Assembly (NCBI RefSeq): GCF_029395355.1
Contig: NZ_CP113913.1
Span: 2,108,001 to 2,172,000 of the forward strand
From: Bifidobacterium sp. ESL0800
Lineage (GTDB): Bacteria > Actinomycetota > Actinomycetes > Actinomycetales > Bifidobacteriaceae
Length of the DNA stretch: 64,000 nucleotides
Reading direction: 5' to 3'
Part shown: one piece after another, positions 44,926 to 53,945 of the stretch
Layout of the letters: the number at the start of each line of letters is the position of its first letter
Position numbering within the stretch: position 1 is the stretch's first letter
Made by a program: the position numbers and the translations under genes
The notes under the pieces: model-generated
Database searches by the model: none
Told to the model about the DNA's origin: nothing
What the model saw: only the letters and a program-made list of their open reading frames with translations

Positions 44926-44998
44926 GAAAGATATGCCTTGTTCGGGCGTAAGACACGGCCGAGCGGCCAAGGAGCGTCCCGAATAAGGTATATCTTTT
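44926..44998. repeat. 20-bp inverted repeat enclosing about 31 nt
   Basis: AAAGATATGCCTTGTTCGGG (44927-44946) is complementary to CCCGAATAAGGTATATCTTT (44978-44997) with two non-Watson-Crick positions, both G-U pairable. The loop contains a small GGCCGAGCGGCC palindrome. It lies in the 571-nt gap before the FAD oxidoreductase and could be a terminator, a small RNA hairpin or a mobile-element remnant. Confidence 0.65.
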
Positions 44999-45017
44999 CA
45001 CCCACCGTGAGTTGTAT

Positions 45018-45029
45018 CACTGATCAGTG
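45018..45029. promoter_or_regulatory. Perfect 12-bp palindrome, possible operator
   Basis: CACTGATCAGTG lies about 145 nt before the FAD oxidoreductase start, just after the inverted repeat at 44926. No regulator gene is adjacent. Confidence 0.3.
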
Positions 45030-45172
45030 GTGCGAGTTTTCAGCGAACATGCAGATGGTTCGTGTATGTTTTTAGACATTGGTTGGGCTGGTTTGTGCTT
45101 TCGTGTAGGCTGGTGATGATTTGCGTATGAGGCGTATTGGCTTCAAAATAAGGATTTTTTTGGGAGGCTGTT

Positions 45173-46864
45173 GTGGCTGAGGATGCTGGCAAGAAGTCTG
45201 TGGTGATTATCGGTGGCGGGCCTGCGGGTCTGACGGCGGCTTGGGAACTGCTCAAGGACGGCGGCGCCGACAAGTTTGATGTGACCGTTTTGGAAGCGAC
45301 GCGCGAGTTCGGCGGTATTTCGCGCACGGTGAAGCACAACGGCAACCGCATGGATATCGGCGGGCACCGTTTCTTCTCGAAGGACGACCGCGTGATGGAC
45401 TGGTGGAAGAACATCATGCCGTTGCAGGGTGCGCCTTCGTATGACGACAAGAAGCTCGGCCGTCACCACGACCTCGAGCCCGGCGGCCCGGATCCGGAGA
45501 AGACCGATGTCGTGATGCTCAAGCGTCACCGTGTCTCGCGTATCTTCTGGAACCAGCATTTCCTGGACTATCCGATTTCGCTTTCCCCGGGCCTGTTCAA
45601 GGCGTTGGGTCTGAAGCTGACGCTGAAGGCCGGATTCAGCTATCTTTGGTCGATGATTCACAAGCTGCCGGAAGACAATCTCGAGAACTTCTATATCAAT
45701 CGTTTCGGCCGTCAGCTTTACTCGATGTTCTTTGAAGGCTATACCACCAAGGTGTGGGGTCGCACGCCTTCGCAGATTTCGGCGGATTGGGGCGCCCAGC
45801 GCGTGCGCGGCCTGTCCGTGATTACGGTGCTGAAGAACGCGATCGCCAAGATGAGGCCGAAAAAGCGCGATTCCAGCCAGGTGGAGACCTCGCTGATCGA
45901 GGAGTTCTGGTATCCGAAGCTCGGCCCGGGCCAGCTCTGGGAGATCGTCGAGGGCCAGGTCGTCGATAATGGCGGCAAGGTCATCACCGACGCGAACGTG
46001 GTCGAATTCAAGCAGAAGGCCGACGGTTCGATTGCTTCGGTGATCTACGTCGACGACAAGGGCGCACGCACCGAGCTCAAGGCGGACGATTTCATCTCGT
46101 CCATGCCCGTCAAGGACTTGGTCAACGCCATCGACAGGGCCGCGAAAGAGGACGAAGCCGCAAACGCCGGCGATAGTTCGAACGCTGCGGATGCCGCTGA
46201 TACCGCCGCTTCCAAGGAAGTCGTCACGACTTCGGAAGACGTGCCTGCAGATATGAAGCGTATCGCCAACGGCCTGCCGTACCGTGATTTCGTCACCGTC
46301 GGCCTCTTGGTTGGTCACCTCCGCCTGAAGAACACGACGGACATGAAGACGCTCGGCAACCCGCCGATTGTGCCGGACTGCTGGATCTACGTGCAGGACC
46401 CGGGCTACAAGGTCGGCCGTGTGCAGATCTTCAACAACTGGAGTCCGTACCTGGTCAAGGATGTCGACAACACCGTGTGGGTCGGCCTCGAGTACTTCTG
46501 CGAGGAGGGCGACGACTTCTGGAACCTTTCGGACGAAGAAGCCACGAAGTTCGCCATCAAGGAGCTCACCCGCATGCGCGTGATCAACGGCCCCGAGGAC
46601 GTCTTGGACTCCCACCGCGAGCATGTCAAGAAGGCTTATCCCGCCTACTTCGACACCTACGACGAAATGCCGCAGCTGATCGACTGGCTCGACAAGTTCG
46701 GTAACCTCTACTGCGTGGGCCGCAACGGCCAGCACCGCTACAACAACCAGGACCACTCCATGGCCAGCGCGATGGAAGCCGTGAGCAATATCAAGTCCGG
46801 CCGCGCCGACAAGAAGAACGTCTGGAGCGTCAATACCGAAAAGTCCTATCATGAGGAAAAATAG
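45173..46864 (+). CDS. FAD-dependent oxidoreductase (protoporphyrinogen oxidase/UGM-like)
   Basis: The 563-residue flavoprotein has the dinucleotide motif [18 protein letters not shown] (about 9-26), and [19 protein letters not shown] with [14 protein letters not shown] after it. Together these are typical of the amine-oxidase/UDP-galactopyranose-mutase-like group, often tied to cell-envelope polysaccharide. The C-terminal FAD contact region is [21 protein letters not shown]. Between about 323 and 360 there is an Ala/Asp/Ser-rich low-complexity insertion. The start is GTG at 45173 with GGGAGG upstream. It stands alone between repeat-rich gaps. The substrate is unknown. Confidence 0.8.
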   Translation: MAEDAGKKSVVIIGGGPAGLTAAWELLKDGGADKFDVTVLEATREFGGISRTVKHNGNRMDIGGHRFFSKDDRVMDWWKNIMPLQGAPSYDDKKLGRHHDLEPGGPDPEKTDVVMLKRHRVSRIFWNQHFLDYPISLSPGLFKALGLKLTLKAGFSYLWSMIHKLPEDNLENFYINRFGRQLYSMFFEGYTTKVWGRTPSQISADWGAQRVRGLSVITVLKNAIAKMRPKKRDSSQVETSLIEEFWYPKLGPGQLWEIVEGQVVDNGGKVITDANVVEFKQKADGSIASVIYVDDKGARTELKADDFISSMPVKDLVNAIDRAAKEDEAANAGDSSNAADAADTAASKEVVTTSEDVPADMKRIANGLPYRDFVTVGLLVGHLRLKNTTDMKTLGNPPIVPDCWIYVQDPGYKVGRVQIFNNWSPYLVKDVDNTVWVGLEYFCEEGDDFWNLSDEEATKFAIKELTRMRVINGPEDVLDSHREHVKKAYPAYFDTYDEMPQLIDWLDKFGNLYCVGRNGQHRYNNQDHSMASAMEAVSNIKSGRADKKNVWSVNTEKSYHEEK

Positions 46865-46977
46865 CCACTGACTGTTCTGATTTTTCAGAATACCCGGTTT
46901 CATGCTTGAGGCGGGCGATCCACAAGGGTCGTTCGCCTTTTGCGTTTTCGTTGTTCCGATTAAGTCAGGCTCATTGG

Positions 46978-47146
46978 TGCTGGTAAACGGCATCCGGGAT
47001 TCATTTATGTGCGGTTTTCCTGCACTCAATTGTGTTGGTGCTGGTGAACGGCATCTGCCGTTCCCTCATATGCTGTTTTGCAGCATCAGATTATCTTGGT
47101 GCTGGTGAACGGACTTTGGCAGTTTGCCAGGTGCGGTTTTCCAGCA
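46978..47146. repeat. Three tandem 61-bp units with TGCTGG...CCAGCA ends
   Basis: Units begin with TGCTGG at 46978, 47039 and 47100, exactly 61 bp apart. Each has GGTRAACGG after the start and GCGGTTTT or GCTGTTTT near the end, and the last ends in CCAGCA (47141-47146). It lies in the 495-nt gap before rho and is the counterpart of the array at 20699. The remaining gap, about 210 nt before rho, is A+T-rich and presumably holds the rho promoter. Confidence 0.85.
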
Positions 47147-47359
47147 GCAGAGTCATCAGAAAGTAGTGTGAGAATTGGCGTGGATTGGAGATTCGCCACG
47201 CCGAGTGGCGTTGGTCAGGGCACGGTTGTAATCTAAAGAAAAGTTCGAAAACCACATGATGGTATCGAATATTTCATAAGCGGTTTTTAATATATGCCGC
47301 ATCTTTTTCATTAGTCTTCCGGGCAATGCCGTAGGAAGTCGAGGAAAGGCAACATTATA

Positions 47360-49414
47360 GTGGCAACTAGCCAGAATATTGAGGATATGAAGCTGCCTGA
47401 GCTCAAAGCGCTCGCTAGGCAGATGGGACTACGCGGCACGTCAACGATGCGTAAACCCGAGTTGCTCGCCACCCTTCAAGCTGCAAGAACGGGCGGAGAA
47501 GCGCCCGAGGGAGTCACGGTTCGTTCTCCCAAAGCCGCGCCGAAAACGGCTGCGGAAAAGAACGAAAAGCCTGATACCAAACGTAAGCAGGCTCCCGCAA
47601 ACGATCAGGTGTCCAAGCAATCGGCTTCCGTCAGTGACACCGATGGTAAGGCCAAAGGCGCTAAGGCAGCTCACGATGAAGCTGCGTCCGACAACGTTGT
47701 GACGCACGAATCGGCTGCTCGTGAGAATACACGGTTGAAGAAATCAATTTCGCGGGATGAGCAAGCCGAGGAGCAAGAGTCCTCCGAAAAGCATGGTGAG
47801 GGCCGGGCATCCCAGCCCAGTGTGTTCGACGATGAAGAGTCGTTGCACCGGCGTAGCAGGTCATTCGTTTCCCGCCATCGCGGCGAACGCGAGATGGGCG
47901 AGGAAGGCGAGACCCGCACTCATCGTCGGAACTACCGCGCGGAGCAACAGTCCCGTCACGATACCGAATCCAATAAGGTCCGCGATTTGGATGACATTCT
48001 TGCCACCTTGCCGGTCGTCGGCAATGACGAAGGGAATGCTGACGACGCCAAAGAGGCGGAGCCGCGCCATGAATTCGTTCGCCGCAACCGTCATAATGAC
48101 CGTTACAATCACGAAGATCGTGGCAATGATCGCCATCAACGCAGGATGCGTGGGCGCGATCGCAACAACTATGACTATAAGGATCGTGACAATCGTAACG
48201 ATCGTGGCGGCCGGTACAACAACAATGAAAACATCAGCGAAGAGGACACGCGCGATCATCGCAGCGACTCCAAGGAGGGTCTGGTCCCCGTCGCCGGTAT
48301 CGTCGATGTTCTCGATTCCTATGCGTTCATCCGTACCTCCGGCTATCTGCCAGGGCCGAACGACGTCTACGTTTCGATGGGCCAGATCCGCAAGTACGGC
48401 CTGCGCAAAGGCGACGGCGTGCAGGGCTTCATCCGTGAACCGCGCGAAGGCGAACGCCGCAACCAGCGCCAGAAGTTCGTGCCGCTGCAGTCCATCGAGG
48501 CCATCAATGGCATGAGCGTCGAAGATGCGGCCAACCGCGCGCAGTTCTCCAAGCTCACCCCGCTCTATCCGCAGGAACGCCTCAAGCAGGAGACCACGCC
48601 AAACAAGATTCTCGGCCGCCTGATCGATCTCGTCGCGCCGATCGGCAAAGGCCAGCGCGGCCTGATCGTCTCCCCGCCGAAGGCCGGCAAGACCATCACC
48701 TTGCAGAACATCGCCAACGCGATCGCCACCAACAATCCTGAAGTGCACCTGATGATGGTGCTCGTGGACGAACGACCCGAGGAAGTCACCGACATGGAGC
48801 GCACCGTGCAGGGCGAGGTCATTTCCTCGACCTTCGACCGCCCGGCCTCCGACCACACCACCGTCGCCGAACTCGCCATCGAACGTGCCAAGCGTTTGGT
48901 GGAGCTGGGCCAGGACGTGGTCGTGCTGCTCGATTCCATGACCCGTCTCGCCCGTGCCTACAACATCGCGGCCCCGGCTTCCGGCCGTGTGCTTTCCGGC
49001 GGTGTCGACGCGCAGGCGCTCTATCCGCCCAAGAAGTTCTTCGGTGCGGCACGCAACATCGAAAACGGCGGTTCCTTGACCATCATCTCTTCGGCACTGG
49101 TGGAAACCGGTTCCAAGATGGACGAGGTCATCTTCGAGGAGTTCAAGGGCACCGGCAACATGGAGCTGCGCCTTTCGCGCGATCTGGCCAACAAGCGCCT
49201 CTTCCCGGCCGTTGACATCAACGCCTCCGGCACGCGCCGCGAGGAGCTCATCACCCCCAACGACGAGCTCGCGGTCATCTACCGCCTGCGTCGTCTGCTT
49301 GGCGGCCTCGAGCCGGAGCAGGCCTACCAGACCATCGTGCCAAGGCTGAAGAAGACGGCGACGAACCGTGACTTCCTGCAGGCCATCATCAAGCAGAACA
49401 GCGGCAACAACTGA
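47360..49414 (+). CDS. rho: Transcription termination factor Rho
   Basis: The 684-residue hexameric RNA helicase ends transcription. Residues 1-45 form the N-terminal helical domain ([17 protein letters not shown]). Residues about 50-300 are a long disordered insertion typical of actinobacteria, here with an Arg/Asp/Asn-rich part ([20 protein letters not shown]). The cold-shock-like RNA-binding domain has [22 protein letters not shown]. The ATPase domain has Walker A PPKAGKT at about 439-445 and Walker [17 protein letters not shown]. The start is GTG at 47360 with GAGGAAAGG about 11 nt upstream. A clear terminator follows. Confidence 0.97.
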   Translation: MATSQNIEDMKLPELKALARQMGLRGTSTMRKPELLATLQAARTGGEAPEGVTVRSPKAAPKTAAEKNEKPDTKRKQAPANDQVSKQSASVSDTDGKAKGAKAAHDEAASDNVVTHESAARENTRLKKSISRDEQAEEQESSEKHGEGRASQPSVFDDEESLHRRSRSFVSRHRGEREMGEEGETRTHRRNYRAEQQSRHDTESNKVRDLDDILATLPVVGNDEGNADDAKEAEPRHEFVRRNRHNDRYNHEDRGNDRHQRRMRGRDRNNYDYKDRDNRNDRGGRYNNNENISEEDTRDHRSDSKEGLVPVAGIVDVLDSYAFIRTSGYLPGPNDVYVSMGQIRKYGLRKGDGVQGFIREPREGERRNQRQKFVPLQSIEAINGMSVEDAANRAQFSKLTPLYPQERLKQETTPNKILGRLIDLVAPIGKGQRGLIVSPPKAGKTITLQNIANAIATNNPEVHLMMVLVDERPEEVTDMERTVQGEVISSTFDRPASDHTTVAELAIERAKRLVELGQDVVVLLDSMTRLARAYNIAAPASGRVLSGGVDAQALYPPKKFFGAARNIENGGSLTIISSALVETGSKMDEVIFEEFKGTGNMELRLSRDLANKRLFPAVDINASGTRREELITPNDELAVIYRLRRLLGGLEPEQAYQTIVPRLKKTATNRDFLQAIIKQNSGNN

Positions 49415-49435
49415 TTCGGTTTGTACCGTGCTATA

Positions 49436-49463
49436 GGGGACTTCCTGTTGGAGGTCCCCTTTT
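49436..49463 (+). terminator. Rho-independent terminator after rho
   Basis: GGGGACTTCC-TGTT-GGAGGTCCCC is a perfect 10-bp stem followed by TTTT. Confidence 0.92.
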
Positions 49464-49569
49464 GCTGTCTGGCGTCACATTTGCAATGGTTGCATGGTTT
49501 GGTTGCGTTGGTGACGTTGCGGCCACGTTTTGCGCACGAACGCAATGATGGAAGTGGAGCTCGTGTCGT

Positions 49570-50016
49570 ATGGTAAGGGATATGACTTTCAATACCGCAG
49601 ACGACACCGCAGATGACACCGCAGATAGCACCCAGGCTGCCGGCCAATGGCGCGATACCACCATCGACGACGCGCAGGAGCGGACCAACCCGCAAACCGC
49701 CCAGGCCGTCGAACGCATCAAACAGCTGCGCCAGTCCATCGACAATGTGGACACGGCCATCGTCTCGCTGCTTGCGGAACGTTTCAAATACACCGCCGAA
49801 GTCGGGGTGTTGAAGGCCAAGGCCGGGTTCGCCCCGGAGGATCGGGAACGCGAAAGTCGGCAGGCCGGGCGTCTCAAAAAGGTCGCTCTCGACGCCGGGC
49901 TCGATCCGAGCATCGAGGAAAACTACCGTGAGTTCGTAGTCACCGAAGCCAAAAAACGCCACCAACGCATCGCCGAAGCCGGCGGAGACCCCGGTGTGCT
50001 CGACGTCTACGCGTGA
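49570..50016 (+). CDS. Chorismate mutase, AroQ type
   Basis: This small all-helical enzyme turns chorismate into prephenate for Phe and Tyr. Residues about 45-135 hold the AroQ fold: RIKQLRQSIDNVDTAIVSLLAERF with the conserved Arg and Asp, then YTAEVGVLKAKAG with the active-site Lys, and ENYREFVVTEAKKRHQR. The first 40 residues are not part of the fold and include a 12-nt tandem repeat giving DTADDTADST. The ATG at 49570 is preferred (GGAG 10 nt upstream); the ATG at 49582 has a motif too close to it. It competes with TrpE for chorismate, but it is not linked to the trp operon here. Confidence 0.85.
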   Translation: MVRDMTFNTADDTADDTADSTQAAGQWRDTTIDDAQERTNPQTAQAVERIKQLRQSIDNVDTAIVSLLAERFKYTAEVGVLKAKAGFAPEDRERESRQAGRLKKVALDAGLDPSIEENYREFVVTEAKKRHQRIAEAGGDPGVLDVYA

Positions 50017-50163
50017 ATTTGATGACTGTGATTAATAGCGTCGCAGCAAGGCGTCGCAGCAAGCAGGCAGCCGACGGTTCATCGACGGCTTACCAGCGGT
50101 TCATCGGTGGTTCATCGGCGGGCTTACCATCGGCTTACCAGCAGCTCAGGAACCTGACCGGAA

Positions 50164-51210
50164 TCAAGCTGATTGACGTTTGACGACCCATACGTTCTGC
50201 GGGCCGAGTTCCGCATCGTCTTCGTCCGGTGTTCCGCTGTTTTCGCGCTGGCGGTCATGTCGTCTCGCGTCAATCGCATCTTTGATTTCAGCAACATATT
50301 CCGACATATCGTGGTCGAAATCGACTGTGGTCAATGACGGCTCGAAATATTGGCCCATCGATAGATTATCGACGCCGATCACCTTGACGTCTTTAGGCAC
50401 TTCAATGCCTGTTTCCTTGCAGCATGCCAAAACAGCGGCCGCGCAATCGTCATTGAAACAGCAAATGGCGTCGCTTCGTTTTTCTGTTGCAACTTTGAGC
50501 GCCTTATGCACGGAATCGAAATCGGTCAAATCGATTTCGAGATTGCATGTCAGCTTTTGTCCGGATTGCGCAAGCGCGTCCTCGACACCACGGATTCGGA
50601 AAGCCCGCAAGCCGAAGCCGAGAGGGTCGTTGGCCCCGATATAGCCGATTCGTTTGCAGCCGAGTGAAGTAATGTATTTGCCTTGGGTGGCTCCCAGATT
50701 GTATTGGAACCGCGAAAAAACAGGCATTGGTTGCTGATCGATGTCAGGTGACCAGAATTCGACGATTGGTATTCCCTGATTCTTCAAAAGCCTGCGATCA
50801 TCATCCGAAAGTTCGAAAAACGGAACGACCACACCGGGGGTCATGTCGGAAAGCAATTGCCGCAAAGGCGTTGTCGTGCCTGCGGAACGCGAAAACACGC
50901 AGGACAGTCCCGCGTTGGTAAGTTGCTTGCTCAGCGCATTCCACATGCTGTCGGCTCGTCCGGACGGCATCCAGCCGGGGGCGAGACAGAGAACGGTGCT
51001 GCCATGGCCGTTACGCAGGGTCCTCGCCTCGGCGGATGGCACGAATCCCAGTTTTTTCGCAGCCTGCAAAACGCGTTGGCGAGTACGCTCGGGAATCGAA
51101 CCCGCCTTTTCGTTCATCACCATGCTTACGGTCGTACGTGACACGCCGGCTTCCTTGGCCACGTCGGCGCTTGTTGTCTTATGAATATGCAATTCCCGTC
51201 CAACCCTCAC
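50164..51210 (-). CDS. LacI-family transcriptional regulator
   Basis: This 348-residue repressor has the helix-turn-helix at about 12-35 (SADVAKEAGVSRTTVSMVMNE) and the hinge helix QRVLQAAKKLGFVPSAEARTLR. The periplasmic-binding-like effector domain includes KRIGYIGAND and CFNDDCAAAVLACC, then VIGVDNLSMGQYFEPSLTTVDFD. The start is GTG at 51210 with GGGAG upstream. It is divergent from a transporter/hydrolase unit whose promoter carries two 12-bp palindromes, so it most probably represses that unit and perhaps itself. The inducer is unknown. Confidence 0.92.
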   Translation of the reverse strand: MRVGRELHIHKTTSADVAKEAGVSRTTVSMVMNEKAGSIPERTRQRVLQAAKKLGFVPSAEARTLRNGHGSTVLCLAPGWMPSGRADSMWNALSKQLTNAGLSCVFSRSAGTTTPLRQLLSDMTPGVVVPFFELSDDDRRLLKNQGIPIVEFWSPDIDQQPMPVFSRFQYNLGATQGKYITSLGCKRIGYIGANDPLGFGLRAFRIRGVEDALAQSGQKLTCNLEIDLTDFDSVHKALKVATEKRSDAICCFNDDCAAAVLACCKETGIEVPKDVKVIGVDNLSMGQYFEPSLTTVDFDHDMSEYVAEIKDAIDARRHDRQRENSGTPDEDDAELGPQNVWVVKRQSA

Positions 51211-51305
51211 ATCGTTATCTCCCGGTCAGTATACCGGAACGCCTGTGCAAATTGCGATTCAATCCGTTGGAAAGCAGTAGTTGCATATGCAGGATTGACA
51301 ACGTT

Positions 51306-51377
51306 TTGACAAATGGGAATTTTGGCTTATAGTATCTGGTAACACGTGTTACTGACACGAATTACTAACACGTGTTA
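51306..51377 (+). promoter_or_regulatory. Promoter with twin LacI-type operators
   Basis: TTGACA (51306-51311) and TATAGT (51328-51333) are 16 nt apart. Perfect palindromes TAACACGTGTTA at 51340-51351 and 51366-51377, 26 bp centre to centre, overlap the expected transcription start and leader. A third, degenerate half-site (ACACGAATTA) lies between them. Confidence 0.85.
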
Positions 51378-51425
51378 CTGAAGATTGCCAGTCATACTGG
51401 TAAGTGAGACCGAAGGAGATCTAAC

Positions 51426-52706
51426 TTGAGTTCAGATATTCAATCAACTGGAGCAACGTCGCCGGTTGTGAAACATAAAATGAGTGTAACGCGCATTTTG
51501 GGTCTGCTGATGCCGACCATCATCGCGCTCTATGGTGTCTATCAGGCCATCAATCAGGTGCTGTTGCCTGCCCAACTTGCTCAAATCTCGCCGTCGGGCA
51601 AGGTGCATTATATGGCCATCGCCTCCTTGGTGGAATCGGTGGTCGGTACCATCATTCTGCCTGTTGGCGCGGCGATTTCCGACCGTACTCAGACCAAGCT
51701 CGGCAAGCGTACGCCATGGTTGCTCTTCTCGGCGGTGGGTACTTTGATCACCTGCCTGATTATGGCTACCGCAAAATCGATTCCTGTTGTCGTCGTCATG
51801 GCAGGTTTCGTATGGTTCTTCGCCAATTGGTATCAGGGCGTCATCTATGCGGTCATCCCCGATCGCATTCCCGAGAATTATCGTGGTATGGCCTCATCCG
51901 CCGCAGGCTTGGGGCTCCCCTTCGGTATCCTGATTTTCGTCAATATCGCAGCCCGTACCAGCCGGTTCGTCGGCTATGCCGTTGTGGGCGTCTTCATCGT
52001 GGTCACCACGATCCTGTTCTGCGTCTTCGCCCGCGAGGATTCCTCGATTCGTGCGAAGGCCGAAATCCGGGAAGCCGACAAAACCGAAGAGGCGCAAGGC
52101 AAACACACCGCGTTCTTCTCCGCGTTCCTGCATCGTGATTTCACTATGGCGTTCCTCTCTCGTTTCTCGTTCTTCTTCGCCAACTTCGCGGTCTCCAATT
52201 TCACGTTCTATATTTTGAGCGATTACATCGGCGTGAAGAACCTGCCGAGCGGTAATGTCGCCGCCAACGTCGCGACGGTGTCGACGTTCTCCACCATAGC
52301 CCAGATCATCGCGATCATCGTTTTCGGCAAGCTCGCGGATATGCTCGACAGAAGGAAGATGATCGTGGCGCTTTCCTCGATTATCTACATGGTTTCGTTC
52401 ATCGTTCCGCTGGTTTCCAAGACGTGGATCGGGATGTTGATTTACGCCGTCATCAGCGGCGCGGCTTCCGGCGTCTACTTCGCGGTCGATATCGCCGTGA
52501 TGTCGCTGGTGCTCCCCAGCAAGGCGGATGAGGGACGAGATCTCGGCATCCTCGCGATTGCGACCTCGGTTCCTGCCGCCGTCGCCCCGCTTGTAGGCTC
52601 GACGTTGCTCGATATCTTCGGCACCTACGCTTCCATCTTCATCTTCGGATGCGTCACGGCCCTGTTGGGTGGCCTGTTCGCGTTCATGATCAAGTCGGTG
52701 CGCTAA
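51426..52706 (+). CDS. MFS transporter under LacI-type control
   Basis: The 426-residue transporter has about twelve hydrophobic segments. The loop between helices 2 and 3 reads ISDRTQTKLGKRTPWLL, the form seen in sucrose/GPH-type sugar transporters. The second half has FGKLADMLDRRKM. Import of a sugar or glycoside is therefore the best guess. The start is TTG at 51426, with AAGGAG 7 nt upstream. It is the first gene after the operator-bearing promoter and is followed after 78 nt by an alpha/beta hydrolase gene, without a terminator between. Confidence 0.78.
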   Translation: MSSDIQSTGATSPVVKHKMSVTRILGLLMPTIIALYGVYQAINQVLLPAQLAQISPSGKVHYMAIASLVESVVGTIILPVGAAISDRTQTKLGKRTPWLLFSAVGTLITCLIMATAKSIPVVVVMAGFVWFFANWYQGVIYAVIPDRIPENYRGMASSAAGLGLPFGILIFVNIAARTSRFVGYAVVGVFIVVTTILFCVFAREDSSIRAKAEIREADKTEEAQGKHTAFFSAFLHRDFTMAFLSRFSFFFANFAVSNFTFYILSDYIGVKNLPSGNVAANVATVSTFSTIAQIIAIIVFGKLADMLDRRKMIVALSSIIYMVSFIVPLVSKTWIGMLIYAVISGAASGVYFAVDIAVMSLVLPSKADEGRDLGILAIATSVPAAVAPLVGSTLLDIFGTYASIFIFGCVTALLGGLFAFMIKSVR

Positions 52707-52784
52707 CCGGCAATCCGCTTGTGGGCAGACGCAGGTGCTGCCTGAAAAATTTCTGATAACAGAATCTCAATAAAAGGGGTATGT

Positions 52785-53639
52785 ATGCCATACGCAAAAA
52801 ACAAAGATGTATCACTGTATTACGAATCGTACGGTCCGCAAAACGGTCCGTCGCTGATCATGATCGAGGGCTATACCGCACAGATGGTCGGCTGGGAGCG
52901 TGGTTTTGTGGAAAACCTCAACGCCGCCGGTATTCGGACCATCCTGATGGACAACCGTGACGTCGGGCTTTCCTCGCAGGTTGCGGGTCCCGATGAAACC
53001 GGCAAATGCTATTCGGTTGCCGACATGGCCGATGACGTCGTGGCCGTGGCCGATGCCTGCGGGCTGAAGAAGTTCCATGTTCTCGGTCAGTCGATGGGCG
53101 GTATGATCGCCCAGCAACTGCTTGTCTCCCACGCTGACCGCCTCAAATCCGCGAGCATCCTGTTTACGGCTCCGGCCAACCAGCCCCAGTGGATGTCCGA
53201 ATCGAATTCGTCCGGCGACAGCGAGACCAAAGGCCTTGAAGCGGCGGATTCAAGAGATGAAGCCATTGAGATTTTTATCTCGCGCGAACGCGCCTGCCAC
53301 GAAGGTTCCGTCTATGGGTTCGACGAGCAGTGGGCCCGTGAGCTCGGTGGCATCACCTACGACCGTTGTTATCGTGTTGACGGCTGGCGCCGGCAGCAGG
53401 CGGCGATGTCTGATTTCGCCATTGACGCCGATAAGCTCAAGGCCAGCACGGTTCCGTCCGTCGTGATCCACGGCCGCAACGATCCGTTCTTCAACGACGC
53501 CGCCACTTGGTTTATAGCCGACCATTTGAAGAATTCCGAATTGCACGTTTACCCGGGAATGGCGCATGAGATTCCGCGTGCGTTGTGGGGAGAATTCACG
53601 ACTATCATCGCTCGCACCATCCGCCGTGGAGAACAGTGA
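52785..53639 (+). CDS. Alpha/beta-fold hydrolase
   Basis: This 284-residue hydrolase has the nucleophile elbow GQSMGG (Ser at about 105), the acid in VVIHGRNDPF and the His in PGMAHEIPRAL, giving a complete Ser-Asp-His triad. The oxyanion region is MIEGYTAQMVGW, and DNRDVGLSSQ follows. It resembles aclacinomycin-methylesterase-type esterases. With the transporter upstream it probably cleaves an ester of the imported compound, which is inference. AAAAGGGG lies before the ATG. A long terminator follows. Confidence 0.85.
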   Translation: MPYAKNKDVSLYYESYGPQNGPSLIMIEGYTAQMVGWERGFVENLNAAGIRTILMDNRDVGLSSQVAGPDETGKCYSVADMADDVVAVADACGLKKFHVLGQSMGGMIAQQLLVSHADRLKSASILFTAPANQPQWMSESNSSGDSETKGLEAADSRDEAIEIFISRERACHEGSVYGFDEQWARELGGITYDRCYRVDGWRRQQAAMSDFAIDADKLKASTVPSVVIHGRNDPFFNDAATWFIADHLKNSELHVYPGMAHEIPRALWGEFTTIIARTIRRGEQ

Positions 53640-53704
53640 ACGGTCATTGAGGTCTAAGGCGCGCCGTTAGCAGCTATATCTGTTGCCTGGCGTCCCGATT
53701 ACGG

Positions 53705-53752
53705 GTGCCACGATTCCATAATGCATCATTATGGCGATCGTGGCACTCTTTT
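53705..53752 (+). terminator. Terminator of the LacI-controlled unit
   Basis: GTGCCACGAT...CCATAATG pairs with CATTATGG...ATCGTGGCAC and is followed by TCTTTT. The rest of the 306-nt gap (53640-53945) shows no gene; its last part is A+T-rich. Confidence 0.9.
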
Positions 53753-53945
53753 GTTGTCTATCCGATTGAATAGGTGTCTTGAATGGGCGTCCGTATTGGA
53801 CGGCTTGTAATACTTCTTGCTTTCGATGAGCTGTTTATTCGCCCTCTATGGTGGGCCGGTACGATTCGTCTTTGATTGTATGCGTGGTCATCGATGATAT
53901 TATTACTTTATAATAAGTTTTACGTTTGCTGGCAAGGAGGCTGCT

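Noticed and set aside
44762..45001. 79-codon minus-strand frame in the gap before the FAD oxidoreductase
   Set aside because: It runs through the 20-bp inverted repeat, has a weak GTG start and no recognisable family; chance frame.
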